This document shows positions 1 to 8,286 of a DNA stretch of 64,000 nucleotides, one piece after another. This DNA is from Aquibium pacificus (GTDB taxonomy: Bacteria; Pseudomonadota; Alphaproteobacteria; Rhizobiales; Rhizobiaceae). The notes under the pieces are model-generated. The model saw nothing but the letters and a program-made list of their open reading frames with translations, did no database searches and had not been told where the DNA came from. Numbering within the stretch: the stretch's first letter is position 1; each line of letters starts with the position of its first letter. The stretch covers positions 372,001 through 436,000 of the forward strand of contig NZ_JBDPGJ010000004.1 in assembly GCF_040839445.1 (NCBI RefSeq), in the 5' to 3' direction. The translations under genes were made by a program, and so were the position numbers.

Positions 1-410
1 CAGATGGCGAGCACGATCCCGGCCGGCACACCGGTGCTCCGTTTGATCGCCGAGAGCGCCTCGCCGTATTGCGCGGCGCGGTTGCGCCCGCCTGCCGTGA
101 CGCCGCGCACCGTGTTCTCGGCGAAATAATTGCCGGGCGAACGGAATTCCGCCTGGTGCTGGGTCTTGGGCGTGGCGGGCAGCTCACCGGGAAGGACGAG
201 GTCCGGCAGATCGAGGTTGGGCGTTATGCCGGCGAAAGCCGCATCGAAGGTCTTTCGCGAAACGCCGCTCGCCTTCGCGGATGGCCACAGGTCGGCGTCG
301 AGCCAGGCGCGGAACTGTTGGTTTAGTGAGGCGGCCGAAGACGGCGTGTGCAGGCAGATCGACAGGGCAAGAGCCAGCGCGAGCAATTGCCAAAGACCGG
401 GTCGTCGCAT
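1..410 (-). CDS. Lytic murein transglycosylase (MltB-like), N-terminal part
   Basis: The gene runs off the left edge, leaving about 136 N-terminal residues. My translation begins MRRPGLWQLL, followed by a hydrophobic stretch ending near SSAAS, a good Sec signal peptide. Next comes a region (FRAWLDADLWPSAKASGVSR, then PGNYFAENTVRG) and GVPAGIVLAIW, all typical of the SLT_2/MltB family that cleaves peptidoglycan in the periplasm with formation of 1,6-anhydromuramic acid. A GGAGGAG ribosome site lies just before the ATG at 410. The catalytic Glu would lie beyond the window. It is downstream of recR on the same strand (22 bases apart), so the two may be co-transcribed. Confidence 0.82.
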   Translation of the reverse strand, partial: MRRPGLWQLLALALALSICLHTPSSAASLNQQFRAWLDADLWPSAKASGVSRKTFDAAFAGITPNLDLPDLVLPGELPATPKTQHQAEFRSPGNYFAENTVRGVTAGGRNRAAQYGEALSAIKRSTGVPAGIVLAI

Positions 411-432
411 GATCTCCTCCTGTCTTGGGAAG

Positions 433-1038
433 CTAGAACGCCGTCCGCGACCTGAGCGCTGCCGACAGCGTCCCTTCGTCCAGATAATCCAGTTCGCCGC
501 CGACCGGCACGCCGTGCGCGAGCCGCGTCACCTTCACGCCCATGCCCTCGAGCTGGTCGGTGATGTAGTGCGCGGTCGTCTGGCCTTCGACGGTGGCATT
601 GACGGCAAGGATCAACTCGCTCACGCCCCCCGCCGCTATCCGGTTGACGAGGCCTCGAATGTTGAGGTCGTCCGGACCGATGCCGTCGAGCGGCGAGAGC
701 GTGCCGCCGAGCACGTGGTAGCGCGCGTTCATAGCGCCGGCCCGTTCCAGCGCCCAGAGATCCGAGACGTCCTCGACCACGATGATGGTCGTGTCGTCGC
801 GGCGCGGGTCGGTGCACATCGTGCAGGGATCGCTCGTGTCGACGTTGCCGCAGGTCGAGCAGATGCGAACCTTCTCGACAGCCTCGCCCATGGCGACCGC
901 AAGCGGCTCCATCAGCTGCTCTTTCTTCTTGATGAGATGCAGCGCCGCGCGGCGGGCCGAGCGCGGCCCGAGCCCCGGCACCTTGGCAAGCAGCTGGATC
1001 AGGCGTTCGATCTCGGGGCCGGCGATTCGTTTCGACAT
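433..1038 (-). CDS. recR: Recombination mediator protein RecR
   Basis: The 201-residue product has the full RecR layout: an N-terminal helix-hairpin-helix (LLAKVPGLGPRSARRAA), a four-cysteine zinc finger (CSTCGNVDTSDPCTMC, residues about 59-74), a Toprim domain with IIVVEDVSDLWALE, and the C-terminal THRLAHGVPVGGELDYLD-like segment. RecR works with RecO/RecF to load RecA at gaps in DNA. Length equals the family norm. The usual upstream neighbours dnaX and ybaB are absent; an LLM oxidoreductase gene occupies that side, 46 bases away. Confidence 0.97.
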   Translation of the reverse strand: MSKRIAGPEIERLIQLLAKVPGLGPRSARRAALHLIKKKEQLMEPLAVAMGEAVEKVRICSTCGNVDTSDPCTMCTDPRRDDTTIIVVEDVSDLWALERAGAMNARYHVLGGTLSPLDGIGPDDLNIRGLVNRIAAGGVSELILAVNATVEGQTTAHYITDQLEGMGVKVTRLAHGVPVGGELDYLDEGTLSAALRSRTAF

Positions 1039-1084
1039 GTCGCCTGTCTAGCGCAAAACAATGGCGAATGAACCGGCGCCGATG

Positions 1085-2140
1085 CTACTCGGCCGCCGCC
1101 TTCCGCTCGCCGACCGCCTTTCTGACCTCCGGCGCCACCCGGGTTCCGAACAGCTCGATCGCCTTCATCAGCTTCGCATGCGGCATGACGCCGATGGCCA
1201 TCTGGATCAGGAAGCGCGTGTTGCCGAAGATCTCGTGGTTGGCGAGGATCTTGTCGGTGACTTCCGCCGGGCTGCCGACGAAGAGCGCGCCCTTCGGTCT
1301 GATCGAGGCGTCGAACTCGCGCCGGCCGCTCGGACCCCAGCCGCGCTCGCGCCCGATGCGGTTCATGACTTCCGTGACGGGCGGGTAGAAGGTGTCCGCC
1401 GCCTCCTGCGTGGTCTCGCCCACGAAGCCGTGCACGTTGATGCTGGTCGCGAGCTTGTCCGGGTCGTGGCCGAACTGCCGCGCCGCCTTGCGGTAGATGT
1501 CGAAGAAGGGCGCGAAGCGTGCCGGTTCGCCGCCGATGATCGCAAGCGCCAGCGGCAGCCCGTACATGCCCGCACGCGCCGCCGACTGCGGGGTTCCGCC
1601 GATCGCGATCCAAAGCGGCAGCGGGTCCTGGACGGGGCGCGGATAGACGCCGCGCGCTTCGATCCTGGGCGTGTGCTTGCCGCCGGGCCAGGTGATCTTC
1701 TCGCCTTCGCGCAGCTTGATCAGGAGCTCGAGTTTCTCGGCGAAGAGGGTGTCGTAGTCTTCCAGTTCATAGCCGAACAGCGGGAAGGATTCGATGAAGG
1801 AGCCGCGGCCGGCCATGATCTCGGCACGGCCATGCGAGATGAGGTCGATCGTCGCATATTGCTGGAAGACGCGGACGGGATCCTCGGAGGAAAGGACGGT
1901 GACCGCGCTCGAAAGCCGAATGTCCTTTGTCCGCGCCGCGGCCGCCGCGAGCACTGTCGCGGGCGAGGAGACGGCGTAGTCCGGGCGATGGTGTTCGCCG
2001 AGCGCGAAGACGTCGAGCCCGAGCTGGTCGGCGAGTTCGATCTCCTCGAGCAGGTTCTTGAGACGCTGTTCCGCGCCCGCCGTCTCGCCGGATACCGGAT
2101 CGATGCCGACATCGGCGAACGTGTAGAGACCGAGTTCCAT
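1085..2140 (-). CDS. LLM class flavin-dependent oxidoreductase
   Basis: A 351-residue luciferase-like monooxygenase family protein. The start is taken at MELGLYTFADVG (2140) because the family begins there and GGAG lies just upstream; the open frame continues 40 codons further without support. Visible family segments are LGLDVFALGEHHRPDY, TKDIRLSSAVTVLSSEDPVRVFQQYATIDLIS and the AEIMAGRGSFIESFPLFGY phosphate/flavin-binding stretch. Such proteins use FMN (some F420) to oxidise small organics or reduce quinones; the substrate cannot be read from sequence. It precedes recR on the same strand. Confidence 0.88.
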   Translation of the reverse strand: MELGLYTFADVGIDPVSGETAGAEQRLKNLLEEIELADQLGLDVFALGEHHRPDYAVSSPATVLAAAAARTKDIRLSSAVTVLSSEDPVRVFQQYATIDLISHGRAEIMAGRGSFIESFPLFGYELEDYDTLFAEKLELLIKLREGEKITWPGGKHTPRIEARGVYPRPVQDPLPLWIAIGGTPQSAARAGMYGLPLALAIIGGEPARFAPFFDIYRKAARQFGHDPDKLATSINVHGFVGETTQEAADTFYPPVTEVMNRIGRERGWGPSGRREFDASIRPKGALFVGSPAEVTDKILANHEIFGNTRFLIQMAIGVMPHAKLMKAIELFGTRVAPEVRKAVGERKAAAE

Positions 2141-2329
2141 GAGTTGCGCTCCGTTTCGAACCTGAGATAGTCGCCTTGCGCCGAGGCTGCGAGTGCCTTG
2201 CGGTGAACAGTGCATTTCCCGCGCGCGGCCTTCATCGCTTAACCCCTCATATACCACCACCGGCTAACGTGGCGGAAAGAGCGGCGGCGCCAATGCCGTC
2301 TCCACGTTCGAGAGGGCGTCACGTCGCCG

Positions 2330-4108
2330 ATGGCCGCATCCGGTAATTCGCTGAGCCGAATGAGGGGAGCATTCGCGCAGAGCCTGCGCGTTCGAGTGCT
2401 CGTCCTTACGCTCGGTGCATTCGTCGCCGTCGGCATACCCGGCCTCGCCGCGTTCTCCTGGATCGTCGGATCGACGACCGAGAAGCTCTCCACACTGTTC
2501 GCCGAGCGGCAGATCCTCTACGACCGGTATCGCGGGTTGGGGCCGCTGGCGCGCGAGGTGGCACTCGCCGAGACGCTCGCGCGATCGCCGGCCATCATCG
2601 CATGGGCCAAGGACGAGACCTCGCCCGCCAGGACGGCGCGCGGCATTGACGAACTGGAGCATTTCCGTACGTCCTTCCGCGACGGAAGCTACTTCCTCGC
2701 GATGGCCGGTTCCGGCGATTACTACTACAACGACGCGATCTCCAGGTTCGACCGGGCGCAGCTGCGCTATCGCCTGTTGCCGGGCAACGACAAGGATGCG
2801 TGGTTCTACCAGACCCTCGCGATGGGACCGGGCTGCCGGCTCAACGTGAACAACGACCGGGCGCTCAAGGTCACGAACGTCTGGATCAACTGCGTCGTCT
2901 CCGCGGATGGCAAGCCGCTCGCCGTGCTGGGGACAGGCATAAACCTGACGAGTTTCATCGACGAGATCGTCACCACCGACCAGCCGGGGGTCGAGAGCAT
3001 CTTCGTGGATGCGAGCGGCGCGGTCCAGGCGACCCGGGAGGAGAGCCGCATCGACTTCGCCAGCCTGACCAAGCAGGCCGCCGACCGCAAGACGGTGTTC
3101 AACATGCTCGACGACACGCAGAGCAAGGCGAAGCTCGGCGACATGATGGCGAACCTTCTCGACGGCAGGACGCAGGCTGCGTCGGGCTTCCTGATGGTCG
3201 GCGGAAAGAAGGTACTGGTCGGCGTCGGCTATCTCGACAGGCTCGACTGGTTCAATGTGACACTGATGGATGTCGACGCGATCGTCGGCAAGCACATGTT
3301 CGCGCCGATCGGGGGTCTCATCGCCCTCTTGATGCTGGCCGCCGCTGGGCTGATCACCTTCCTGTTCAAGCGCAGCGTGCTCGATCGTCTCGCCCTTGCC
3401 GAAACGTCGCTGGAGCGCATCGAGAGCGGCGATTTCCCGCCCGCGATCAAGGCCGGCCATCGCGATGAGATCGGCCGCCTGACCCACGCCTTGAACCGCA
3501 TGGCCTCGGCCGTGCGCGACAACACCAACAAGCTGGAAGACACGGTTCGCCAGCGCACCGAGCAGCTCGAGCGCATGGCCTATCTCGATCCGATGACGGG
3601 GATAGCCAACCGCCGCGGCTTCGCCGACGCCTTCGCCGACGAGCACCGGCGCGCGCGGGCGGCCGGCGGCGCGGTCGGCATTCTCCTCCTGGACGTGGAC
3701 CTCTTCAAGTCGATCAACGACACGCGCGGGCACCAGGCCGGCGACGAGGTGATCATCGAAGTGGCGCGGCGCATCTCCGCGGCCGGCGGCGAGGACGAAA
3801 TCTGCGCCCGCTGGGGCGGCGACGAGTTCGTCGTGCTCGTCCGCGGCTGTTCGCCCGAAACCATCGCAGCCACCGGCCGCAGGATTCTCGACGCGGTGCG
3901 CTCGCGGGCCGTCAGTCTCTCCGACGGGGCAGGCGTCCGGATCACCACCAGCATCGGCGCGCACGTCGCCGACGACGACGACACGCTGTCGTCGGCCGCG
4001 GCCAAGGCGGACGTGGCGCTCTACGAAGCCAAGCGTGCCGGCCGCAACCGGGTGATCCTGTTCGACCGGGAACGGCACGGCCGCGACGGCCAGATAAAGG
4101 TAGCCTGA
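2330..4108 (+). CDS. Membrane-bound diguanylate cyclase (sensor-HAMP-GGDEF)
   Basis: The 592-residue protein has a membrane helix near residues 24-46, a periplasmic sensor region of about 260 residues that resembles a Cache domain (contains GSGDYYYNDA and VWINCVVSADGKPLAVLGTGINL), a second helix around 325-347, a HAMP-like linker (RIESGDFPPAIKAGHRDEIGRL) and a C-terminal GGDEF domain. The metal-binding IND segment (LDVDLFKSIND) and an intact GGDEF signature are present, so synthesis of cyclic di-GMP is expected. The RxxD inhibitory site is absent: the residues at that place are GEDE-like. It ends five bases from the convergent rmuC. Transcription probably starts in the 190-base gap facing the LLM gene. 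Confidence 0.93.
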   Translation: MAASGNSLSRMRGAFAQSLRVRVLVLTLGAFVAVGIPGLAAFSWIVGSTTEKLSTLFAERQILYDRYRGLGPLAREVALAETLARSPAIIAWAKDETSPARTARGIDELEHFRTSFRDGSYFLAMAGSGDYYYNDAISRFDRAQLRYRLLPGNDKDAWFYQTLAMGPGCRLNVNNDRALKVTNVWINCVVSADGKPLAVLGTGINLTSFIDEIVTTDQPGVESIFVDASGAVQATREESRIDFASLTKQAADRKTVFNMLDDTQSKAKLGDMMANLLDGRTQAASGFLMVGGKKVLVGVGYLDRLDWFNVTLMDVDAIVGKHMFAPIGGLIALLMLAAAGLITFLFKRSVLDRLALAETSLERIESGDFPPAIKAGHRDEIGRLTHALNRMASAVRDNTNKLEDTVRQRTEQLERMAYLDPMTGIANRRGFADAFADEHRRARAAGGAVGILLLDVDLFKSINDTRGHQAGDEVIIEVARRISAAGGEDEICARWGGDEFVVLVRGCSPETIAATGRRILDAVRSRAVSLSDGAGVRITTSIGAHVADDDDTLSSAAAKADVALYEAKRAGRNRVILFDRERHGRDGQIKVA

Positions 4109-4112
4109 CAGG

Positions 4113-5378
4113 TCACTCCTCGTCCTCCACCACGCGCAGCCTGAGGCTTCCCGGGCGCGCGCCGAGCAGGCCGCTCGTGGCCTCGGCCCTTTCCACCGTC
4201 GCGGGGTCGCGCTCCGGCGCCTGGACCTGCCCGAACTCGAGCGCCTCGATCTTCTGGCCGCGTTTCGTTACCTTCTCGGTCGAGGTCAGGATCTGGTCGA
4301 TGTCCCTCTGGGTCAGCGCGAAATGGCCCTGCAGCTTGCGCACGCGTTCGTCGAGGCGGCTGACGTCCTCCATCAGCCGGATCACCTCGCCCTGGATCAG
4401 GTGCGCCTGCTCGCGCATGCGGGCGTCCTTCAGCACGGCCTGGATCACCTGGATGGAGAGCATCAGAAGCGACGGCGAGACGATGACGATGCGCGCGCGG
4501 TGCGCCCGCTGGACCACCGCCTCGAAATTCTCGTGGATCTCGGCGAAGATCGATTCCGACGGCACGAACATGAAGGCCGTCTCCTGCGTCTCCCCGTTGA
4601 TCAGGTATTTTTCGGAGATCGCCTTGATGTGCACCTCGATATCGCGGCGGAAGGCCTGAGCCGCCGCCTTCTGTGCGTCCGGCATGTCGGATTCGGCCGC
4701 CGCGCGGATCGCGTTCCACGCCTCCAGCGGGAACTTGGCGTCGATCACCAGCGAGGGAGAACCGTTCGGCATGCGCACCAGGCAGTCCGGCCGGTTGCCG
4801 TTAGACAGCGTCGCCTGGAACTCGTAGGCGCCGTGCGGCAGCCCGTCGGCCACGATCGCTTCCATGCGCGATTGCCCGAAGGCGCCGCGCGTCTGTTTGT
4901 TGGAGAGGATCTGCTGCAGCTGCACCACCTGGCCCGCCAGCGACTGGATGTTGTTCTGCGCCGTGTCGATGATGGCGAGCCGCTCCTGCAGCTTCGTCAG
5001 GCTCTCGTGCGTCGATTTGGTCTGCTCGCTCATCGTGTGGCCGATGCGCCCCGTCATCGCGTCGAGGCGCTCGGAAATCGCCTTGTTGAGCTCGTTCTGC
5101 CGCGAGCCGAACACCTCGGCGATCGTCGCCATGCGCCCCTGCATCTCCGACTGCGCGCGCGTGATCTCGGCCATCCGGGCCTCCGCCGCGCGCGCCGCCG
5201 CCGCGGCATCATCCGCCGCCCGCGCCTGCGCCCTGGCCGAGCGCCACAGCGCCGTGGCCAGCGCGACGATCAGGACAAGGAGCAGGCCACCCGCCGCCAC
5301 GAGGACATGGCCGAGCGTGACGGTCGTGGCGCCGAGCTGGCCGACCGGCTGCGAAAGGACGGAGAGGAGATCGTTCAT
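4113..5378 (-). CDS. rmuC: DNA recombination protein RmuC
   Basis: The 421-residue product starts with a membrane helix (VLVAAGGLLLVLIVALATALW), continues with about 100 residues of coiled coil, and then the RmuC nuclease-like domain: NKQTRGAFGQSRMEAIV, YEFQATLSNGNRPDCLVRMPNG, LVIDAKFPLEAW and ETAFMFVPSESIFAEIHE. In E. coli RmuC limits inversions at short inverted repeats; its biochemical action is not settled. It is transcribed divergently from def. Confidence 0.93.
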   Translation of the reverse strand: MNDLLSVLSQPVGQLGATTVTLGHVLVAAGGLLLVLIVALATALWRSARAQARAADDAAAAARAAEARMAEITRAQSEMQGRMATIAEVFGSRQNELNKAISERLDAMTGRIGHTMSEQTKSTHESLTKLQERLAIIDTAQNNIQSLAGQVVQLQQILSNKQTRGAFGQSRMEAIVADGLPHGAYEFQATLSNGNRPDCLVRMPNGSPSLVIDAKFPLEAWNAIRAAAESDMPDAQKAAAQAFRRDIEVHIKAISEKYLINGETQETAFMFVPSESIFAEIHENFEAVVQRAHRARIVIVSPSLLMLSIQVIQAVLKDARMREQAHLIQGEVIRLMEDVSRLDERVRKLQGHFALTQRDIDQILTSTEKVTKRGQKIEALEFGQVQAPERDPATVERAEATSGLLGARPGSLRLRVVEDEE

Positions 5379-5480
5379 CGCGGGAGTCTACGCGATTCGA
5401 CTCGCACCCAGAAGATCAAAACAGGAACGCGGCCAATCTGCGCGGTTGACGGCCTGTCGCCCACGAATTACGTGACAGCC

Positions 5481-6011
5481 ATGCCGGTCAAGCCTCTCGT
5501 CATCCTTCCCGATCCCGTCCTGCGCCAGGTGTCGAAGCCGGTGGAGCGCGTCGATACCGAGGTGAGGAAACTCGCCGGCGACATGCTGGACACTATGTAC
5601 GATGCACCCGGCATCGGACTTGCCGCGATCCAGGTCGGGCTGCCGCTCCGGATGCTGGTCATCGATCTGTCGCACGAGGACGAGCCGCGCGCGCCGCAGA
5701 TCTTCATCAATCCGGAGATTTTGTCCTCGTCCGACGAGCGCAACGTGCACGAGGAGGGCTGCCTTTCCATCCCGGATTATTACGCCGAGGTCGAACGCCC
5801 CGCCGCGATCCGTGTCGGGTTTATCGATGCCGAAGGCGAACGGCGCGAGATCGACGCGGAAGGGCTGCTGGCCACCTGCCTGCAGCATGAGGTCGATCAT
5901 CTCAATGGCGTGCTTTTCATCGACCACATCTCTCGGCTGAAGCGCGACATGGTGGTCAAGAAGTTCAGGAAGCTCGCCCGGGACAAGGCGCCGAACCGGC
6001 TGGTGGGGTAG
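5481..6011 (+). CDS. def: Peptide deformylase
   Basis: A 176-residue Fe/Zn peptide deformylase that removes the formyl group from nascent proteins. All three catalytic motifs are visible: GIGLAAIQVG (motif 1, with Ile in place of the common Pro), EGCLSIP (motif 2, metal Cys) and QHEVDHLNG (motif 3, two metal His and the catalytic Glu). The start at MPVKPLVILPDP matches the family; the frame stays open far upstream but overlaps rmuC there. def is normally followed directly by fmt, which here lies 840 bases away with a toxin-antitoxin pair between. Confidence 0.97.
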   Translation: MPVKPLVILPDPVLRQVSKPVERVDTEVRKLAGDMLDTMYDAPGIGLAAIQVGLPLRMLVIDLSHEDEPRAPQIFINPEILSSSDERNVHEEGCLSIPDYYAEVERPAAIRVGFIDAEGERREIDAEGLLATCLQHEVDHLNGVLFIDHISRLKRDMVVKKFRKLARDKAPNRLVG

Positions 6012-6032
6012 GACTGCTGCCGATTGGGGTCG

Positions 6033-6062
6033 TTTGCTCGGCATTCCGTGGTCTGATATCAT
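6033..6062 (+). promoter_or_regulatory. Candidate promoter of the VapBC-type module
   Basis: A possible -35 element TTGCTC (6034-6039) and a -10 element TATCAT (6057-6062) are 17 bases apart, directly before the antitoxin gene. The -10 element lies inside the palindromic operator, as expected for an autoregulated toxin-antitoxin operon. This is read from sequence only. Confidence 0.4.
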
Positions 6063-6070
6063 TGATATCA
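6054..6070. promoter_or_regulatory. Double palindrome, likely antitoxin operator
   Basis: Two copies of the self-complementary octamer TGATATCA lie nine bases apart (6054-6061 and 6063-6070), separated by one T. The whole 17-base unit is a palindrome except for its centre. It lies between def and the ribbon-helix-helix antitoxin gene and overlaps the putative -10 box. FitAB/VapBC complexes bind such palindromes in their own promoters. Confidence 0.65.
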
Positions 6071-6086
6071 AACCTTGGAGGTGCCG

Positions 6087-6377
6087 ATGGGCGACCTTTT
6101 GATCCGAAATGTTCCCGAGCCGATGAAGCTGGCGATCGAGCGTGCCGCCCGGCGCGACGGGCGAAGTCTTTCGGCCACGGCGATCGATCTGCTGCAGAAA
6201 TCGCTGGCTGACAGCGCTGCCGAGCAGGAGCGGCCGGTTTCTGCATGGAGCGAACTGAGGTCCCTGCTCCAGGAAGGAAGCGAGGACGAGGCGGAGGAAT
6301 TTGCCAGGATCATGGAAGAGATCGAGGCGGCGCGAAAGAACGATTTCGGGAGACCTCTTCCGGAATTCGACGAATGA
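6087..6377 (+). CDS. FitA/VapB-type ribbon-helix-helix antitoxin
   Basis: A 96-residue protein. The ATG at 6087 has GGAGGTG four bases upstream. The N-terminus (MGDLLIRNVPEPMKLAIERA, then RDGRSLSATAIDLL) is the ribbon-helix-helix fold of FitA-like antitoxins: one beta strand for DNA contact and two helices for dimerisation. The acidic C-terminal half (EGSEDEAEEFARIMEEIE) would wrap the toxin. The stop codon overlaps the toxin start in ATGA, so the pair is translationally coupled. It probably represses its own promoter through the TGATATCA pair. Confidence 0.85.
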   Translation: MGDLLIRNVPEPMKLAIERAARRDGRSLSATAIDLLQKSLADSAAEQERPVSAWSELRSLLQEGSEDEAEEFARIMEEIEAARKNDFGRPLPEFDE

Positions 6378-6796
6378 TCCTGCTCGACACGAACGTTCTG
6401 TCGGAGTTGCAGAAGCCGAAGCCGGACCGAAATGTGGAAAGCTGGTCCACCTCGGTGGCTGCACGGGAGATGCGGCTATGCGGACCGGTGGTCATGGAGC
6501 AAGCATACGGCGCCGAGCTTTTCTGGGTGAAGACCGGTTCGACCCGCTATCGCGAGATCCTGCAGCGGACATTGCGCGCGTTTTCGGACCGTGTTCTTGC
6601 ATTCGATGGTGACGCGCCGGTACTGGCCGGACGGATTCGGGCATCCCGGGATCGCATGGATCGGCCGATCAGCATCGGCGACGCCATGATCGCGGCGATC
6701 TGCCTGGTTCATGGCGCGACGCTGGCCACTCGCAACGTCCGCGATTTCGACGGGCTTGACCTCGCTGTCGTAAACCCGTTTGAAGCGGGGGAATGA
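6374..6796 (+). CDS. PIN-domain toxin, VapC/FitB family
   Basis: A 140-residue PIN-domain ribonuclease. The acidic residues that bind Mg2+ are visible: D5 in ILLDTNVLSE, E42 in VVMEQAYGAE, the Asp in SIGDAMIAA (near residue 103) and the Asp pair in RNVRDFDGL (near 121). VapC toxins cut tRNA or rRNA and are held inactive by the antitoxin encoded just upstream. The module interrupts the normally tight def-fmt arrangement, suggesting insertion by transfer. The target RNA is unknown. Confidence 0.88.
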   Translation: MILLDTNVLSELQKPKPDRNVESWSTSVAAREMRLCGPVVMEQAYGAELFWVKTGSTRYREILQRTLRAFSDRVLAFDGDAPVLAGRIRASRDRMDRPISIGDAMIAAICLVHGATLATRNVRDFDGLDLAVVNPFEAGE

Positions 6797-6850
6797 GCGC
6801 GCGGGACCGCGTCCTCGCAAACTCGCCTGACGGGATTTCGCAGCACGGCC

Positions 6851-7786
6851 ATGCCTCTCCGCATCGTCTTCATGGGCACGCCCGAATTTTCGGTGCCTAC
6901 CTTGCGCGCCATCGCGCAGGCGGGGCACGAGGTCGCGGCCGTCTATACCCAGCCGCCGCGGGCCGCCGGGCGCCGCGGGCTGGAACTGACGAAGTCGCCC
7001 GTCCATCGCGCGGCGGAAGACCTCGGGCTGGAGGTCAGGACGCCGGCCTCGCTCAGATCTGCTGACGAGCAGCATGCCTTCCGGGCCCTTGGCGCGGACG
7101 TCGCGGTTGTGGTCGCATACGGACTGCTCTTGCCCAGGCCGGTCCTCGAAGGCACCCGGCTGGGCTGCTACAATGGTCATGCGTCGGCCCTCCCGCGTTG
7201 GCGCGGCGCAGCGCCCATCCAAAGGGCGATCATGGCGGGAGACCGCGAGACGGCGATGATGATCATGAAGATGGAGGAAGGCCTCGACACCGGCCCGGTG
7301 GCGCTGTCGCGAACGGTCCCGATCGGCATCGACATGACGGCCGGCGAACTGCACGACATGATGATGGCCGAAGGCGCGTCGCTCATGGTGCAGGCGCTCG
7401 CCGCCCTCGAAGCGGGAAACCTGACGCTGACGCCTCAGGCGGAGGAAGGCGTCACCTATGCCCGCAAGATCGACAAGGCGGAGACGCGCGTCGACTGGAA
7501 CCGGCCGGCCCGGGAGGTGCACGACCACGTCCGCGGGCTGTCGCCCTTTCCCGGCGCCTGGTGCGAACTGGACGCCGCGGGCAGATCCGAACGGCTGAAG
7601 CTCTTGCGCACCACCATGGTCGCCGGCAGCGGCGCACCCGGCGAGGTGCTGGACGATAGTCTGGCCGTTGCCTGCGGAACGGGCGCGGTCAGGCTCCTTG
7701 AAGTGCAGCGCGCCGGCGCGAAGGCCATGGAGGCAGCGCAGTTCCTGCGCGGGGTAAAACTGGTCCCCGGAGACCGGCTGTCGTGA
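6851..7786 (+). CDS. fmt: Methionyl-tRNA formyltransferase
   Basis: The 311-residue product shows MGTPEFSVPTLRAI at the N-terminus, the catalytic and folate-binding segment NGHASALPRWRGAAPIQRAI (family norm N-x-H...LPxxRG) and the GLDTGPV stretch, followed by the OB-fold tRNA-binding domain. It formylates initiator Met-tRNA with 10-formyltetrahydrofolate. It overlaps the following acetyltransferase gene by four bases (GTGA), so fmt, the acetyltransferase and truA probably share one transcript. Confidence 0.97.
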   Translation: MPLRIVFMGTPEFSVPTLRAIAQAGHEVAAVYTQPPRAAGRRGLELTKSPVHRAAEDLGLEVRTPASLRSADEQHAFRALGADVAVVVAYGLLLPRPVLEGTRLGCYNGHASALPRWRGAAPIQRAIMAGDRETAMMIMKMEEGLDTGPVALSRTVPIGIDMTAGELHDMMMAEGASLMVQALAALEAGNLTLTPQAEEGVTYARKIDKAETRVDWNRPAREVHDHVRGLSPFPGAWCELDAAGRSERLKLLRTTMVAGSGAPGEVLDDSLAVACGTGAVRLLEVQRAGAKAMEAAQFLRGVKLVPGDRLS

Positions 7787-8286
7787 GCGCCTTCATCATC
7801 CGCCCGGCGGAACCGAAGGATCGCGCCGCGATCCGCGCTGTGGAAGAGCGTGCCTTCGGGCAGGCCGACGAGGCCGATCTCGTCGAACGCCTCGTCGCCG
7901 ACGGCGACGTCGTGCTGGAACTCGTGGCCGAACGGGACGGCGACGTGCGCGGCCACGTCCTGTTTTCCCGACTCCGGGTCGTGCGCGAGGGGCGCGACTT
8001 ACCAGCGGTGGCGCTCGCCCCGGTCGCGGTGGATCCCGATCACCAGCGGGAAGGGATCGGGACGGAACTCGTGCGGGAAGGCCATCTCCGCCTGATGGCG
8101 GAGCACGAGACGCTGAGCGTCGTGCTGGGCGATCCGACCTATTACGGCCGATTCGGCTATGCGCACGACCGGGCGGCGTGTTTCGAGAGCGCGTATCAGT
8201 GCGATGCCCTGCAGGCCATCGCCTTCGAACCCGATGCGCCCGCCGACGGACGCCTCGTCTATCCCCGCGCCTTCGGTGCGCTCTGA
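7783..8286 (+). CDS. GNAT family N-acetyltransferase
   Basis: A 167-residue GNAT protein with a GTG start that overlaps the fmt stop. The acetyl-CoA motif is ALAPVAVDPDHQREGIGTELVREG (R/Q-x-x-G-x-G/A replaced by REGIGT), and the C-terminal VLGDPTYYGRFGY segment is typical of the YhbS/DUF-like GNAT branch. The substrate is unknown; its place between fmt and truA is seen in other Rhizobiales, which hints at a role tied to translation, but that is inference. It overlaps truA by one base. Confidence 0.9.
   Translation: MSAFIIRPAEPKDRAAIRAVEERAFGQADEADLVERLVADGDVVLELVAERDGDVRGHVLFSRLRVVREGRDLPAVALAPVAVDPDHQREGIGTELVREGHLRLMAEHETLSVVLGDPTYYGRFGYAHDRAACFESAYQCDALQAIAFEPDAPADGRLVYPRAFGAL

Noticed and set aside
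4323..5480. A long in-frame N-terminal extension of peptide deformylase
   Set aside because: It overlaps rmuC on the other strand; deformylases begin at MPVKPL, and the extension has no domain.
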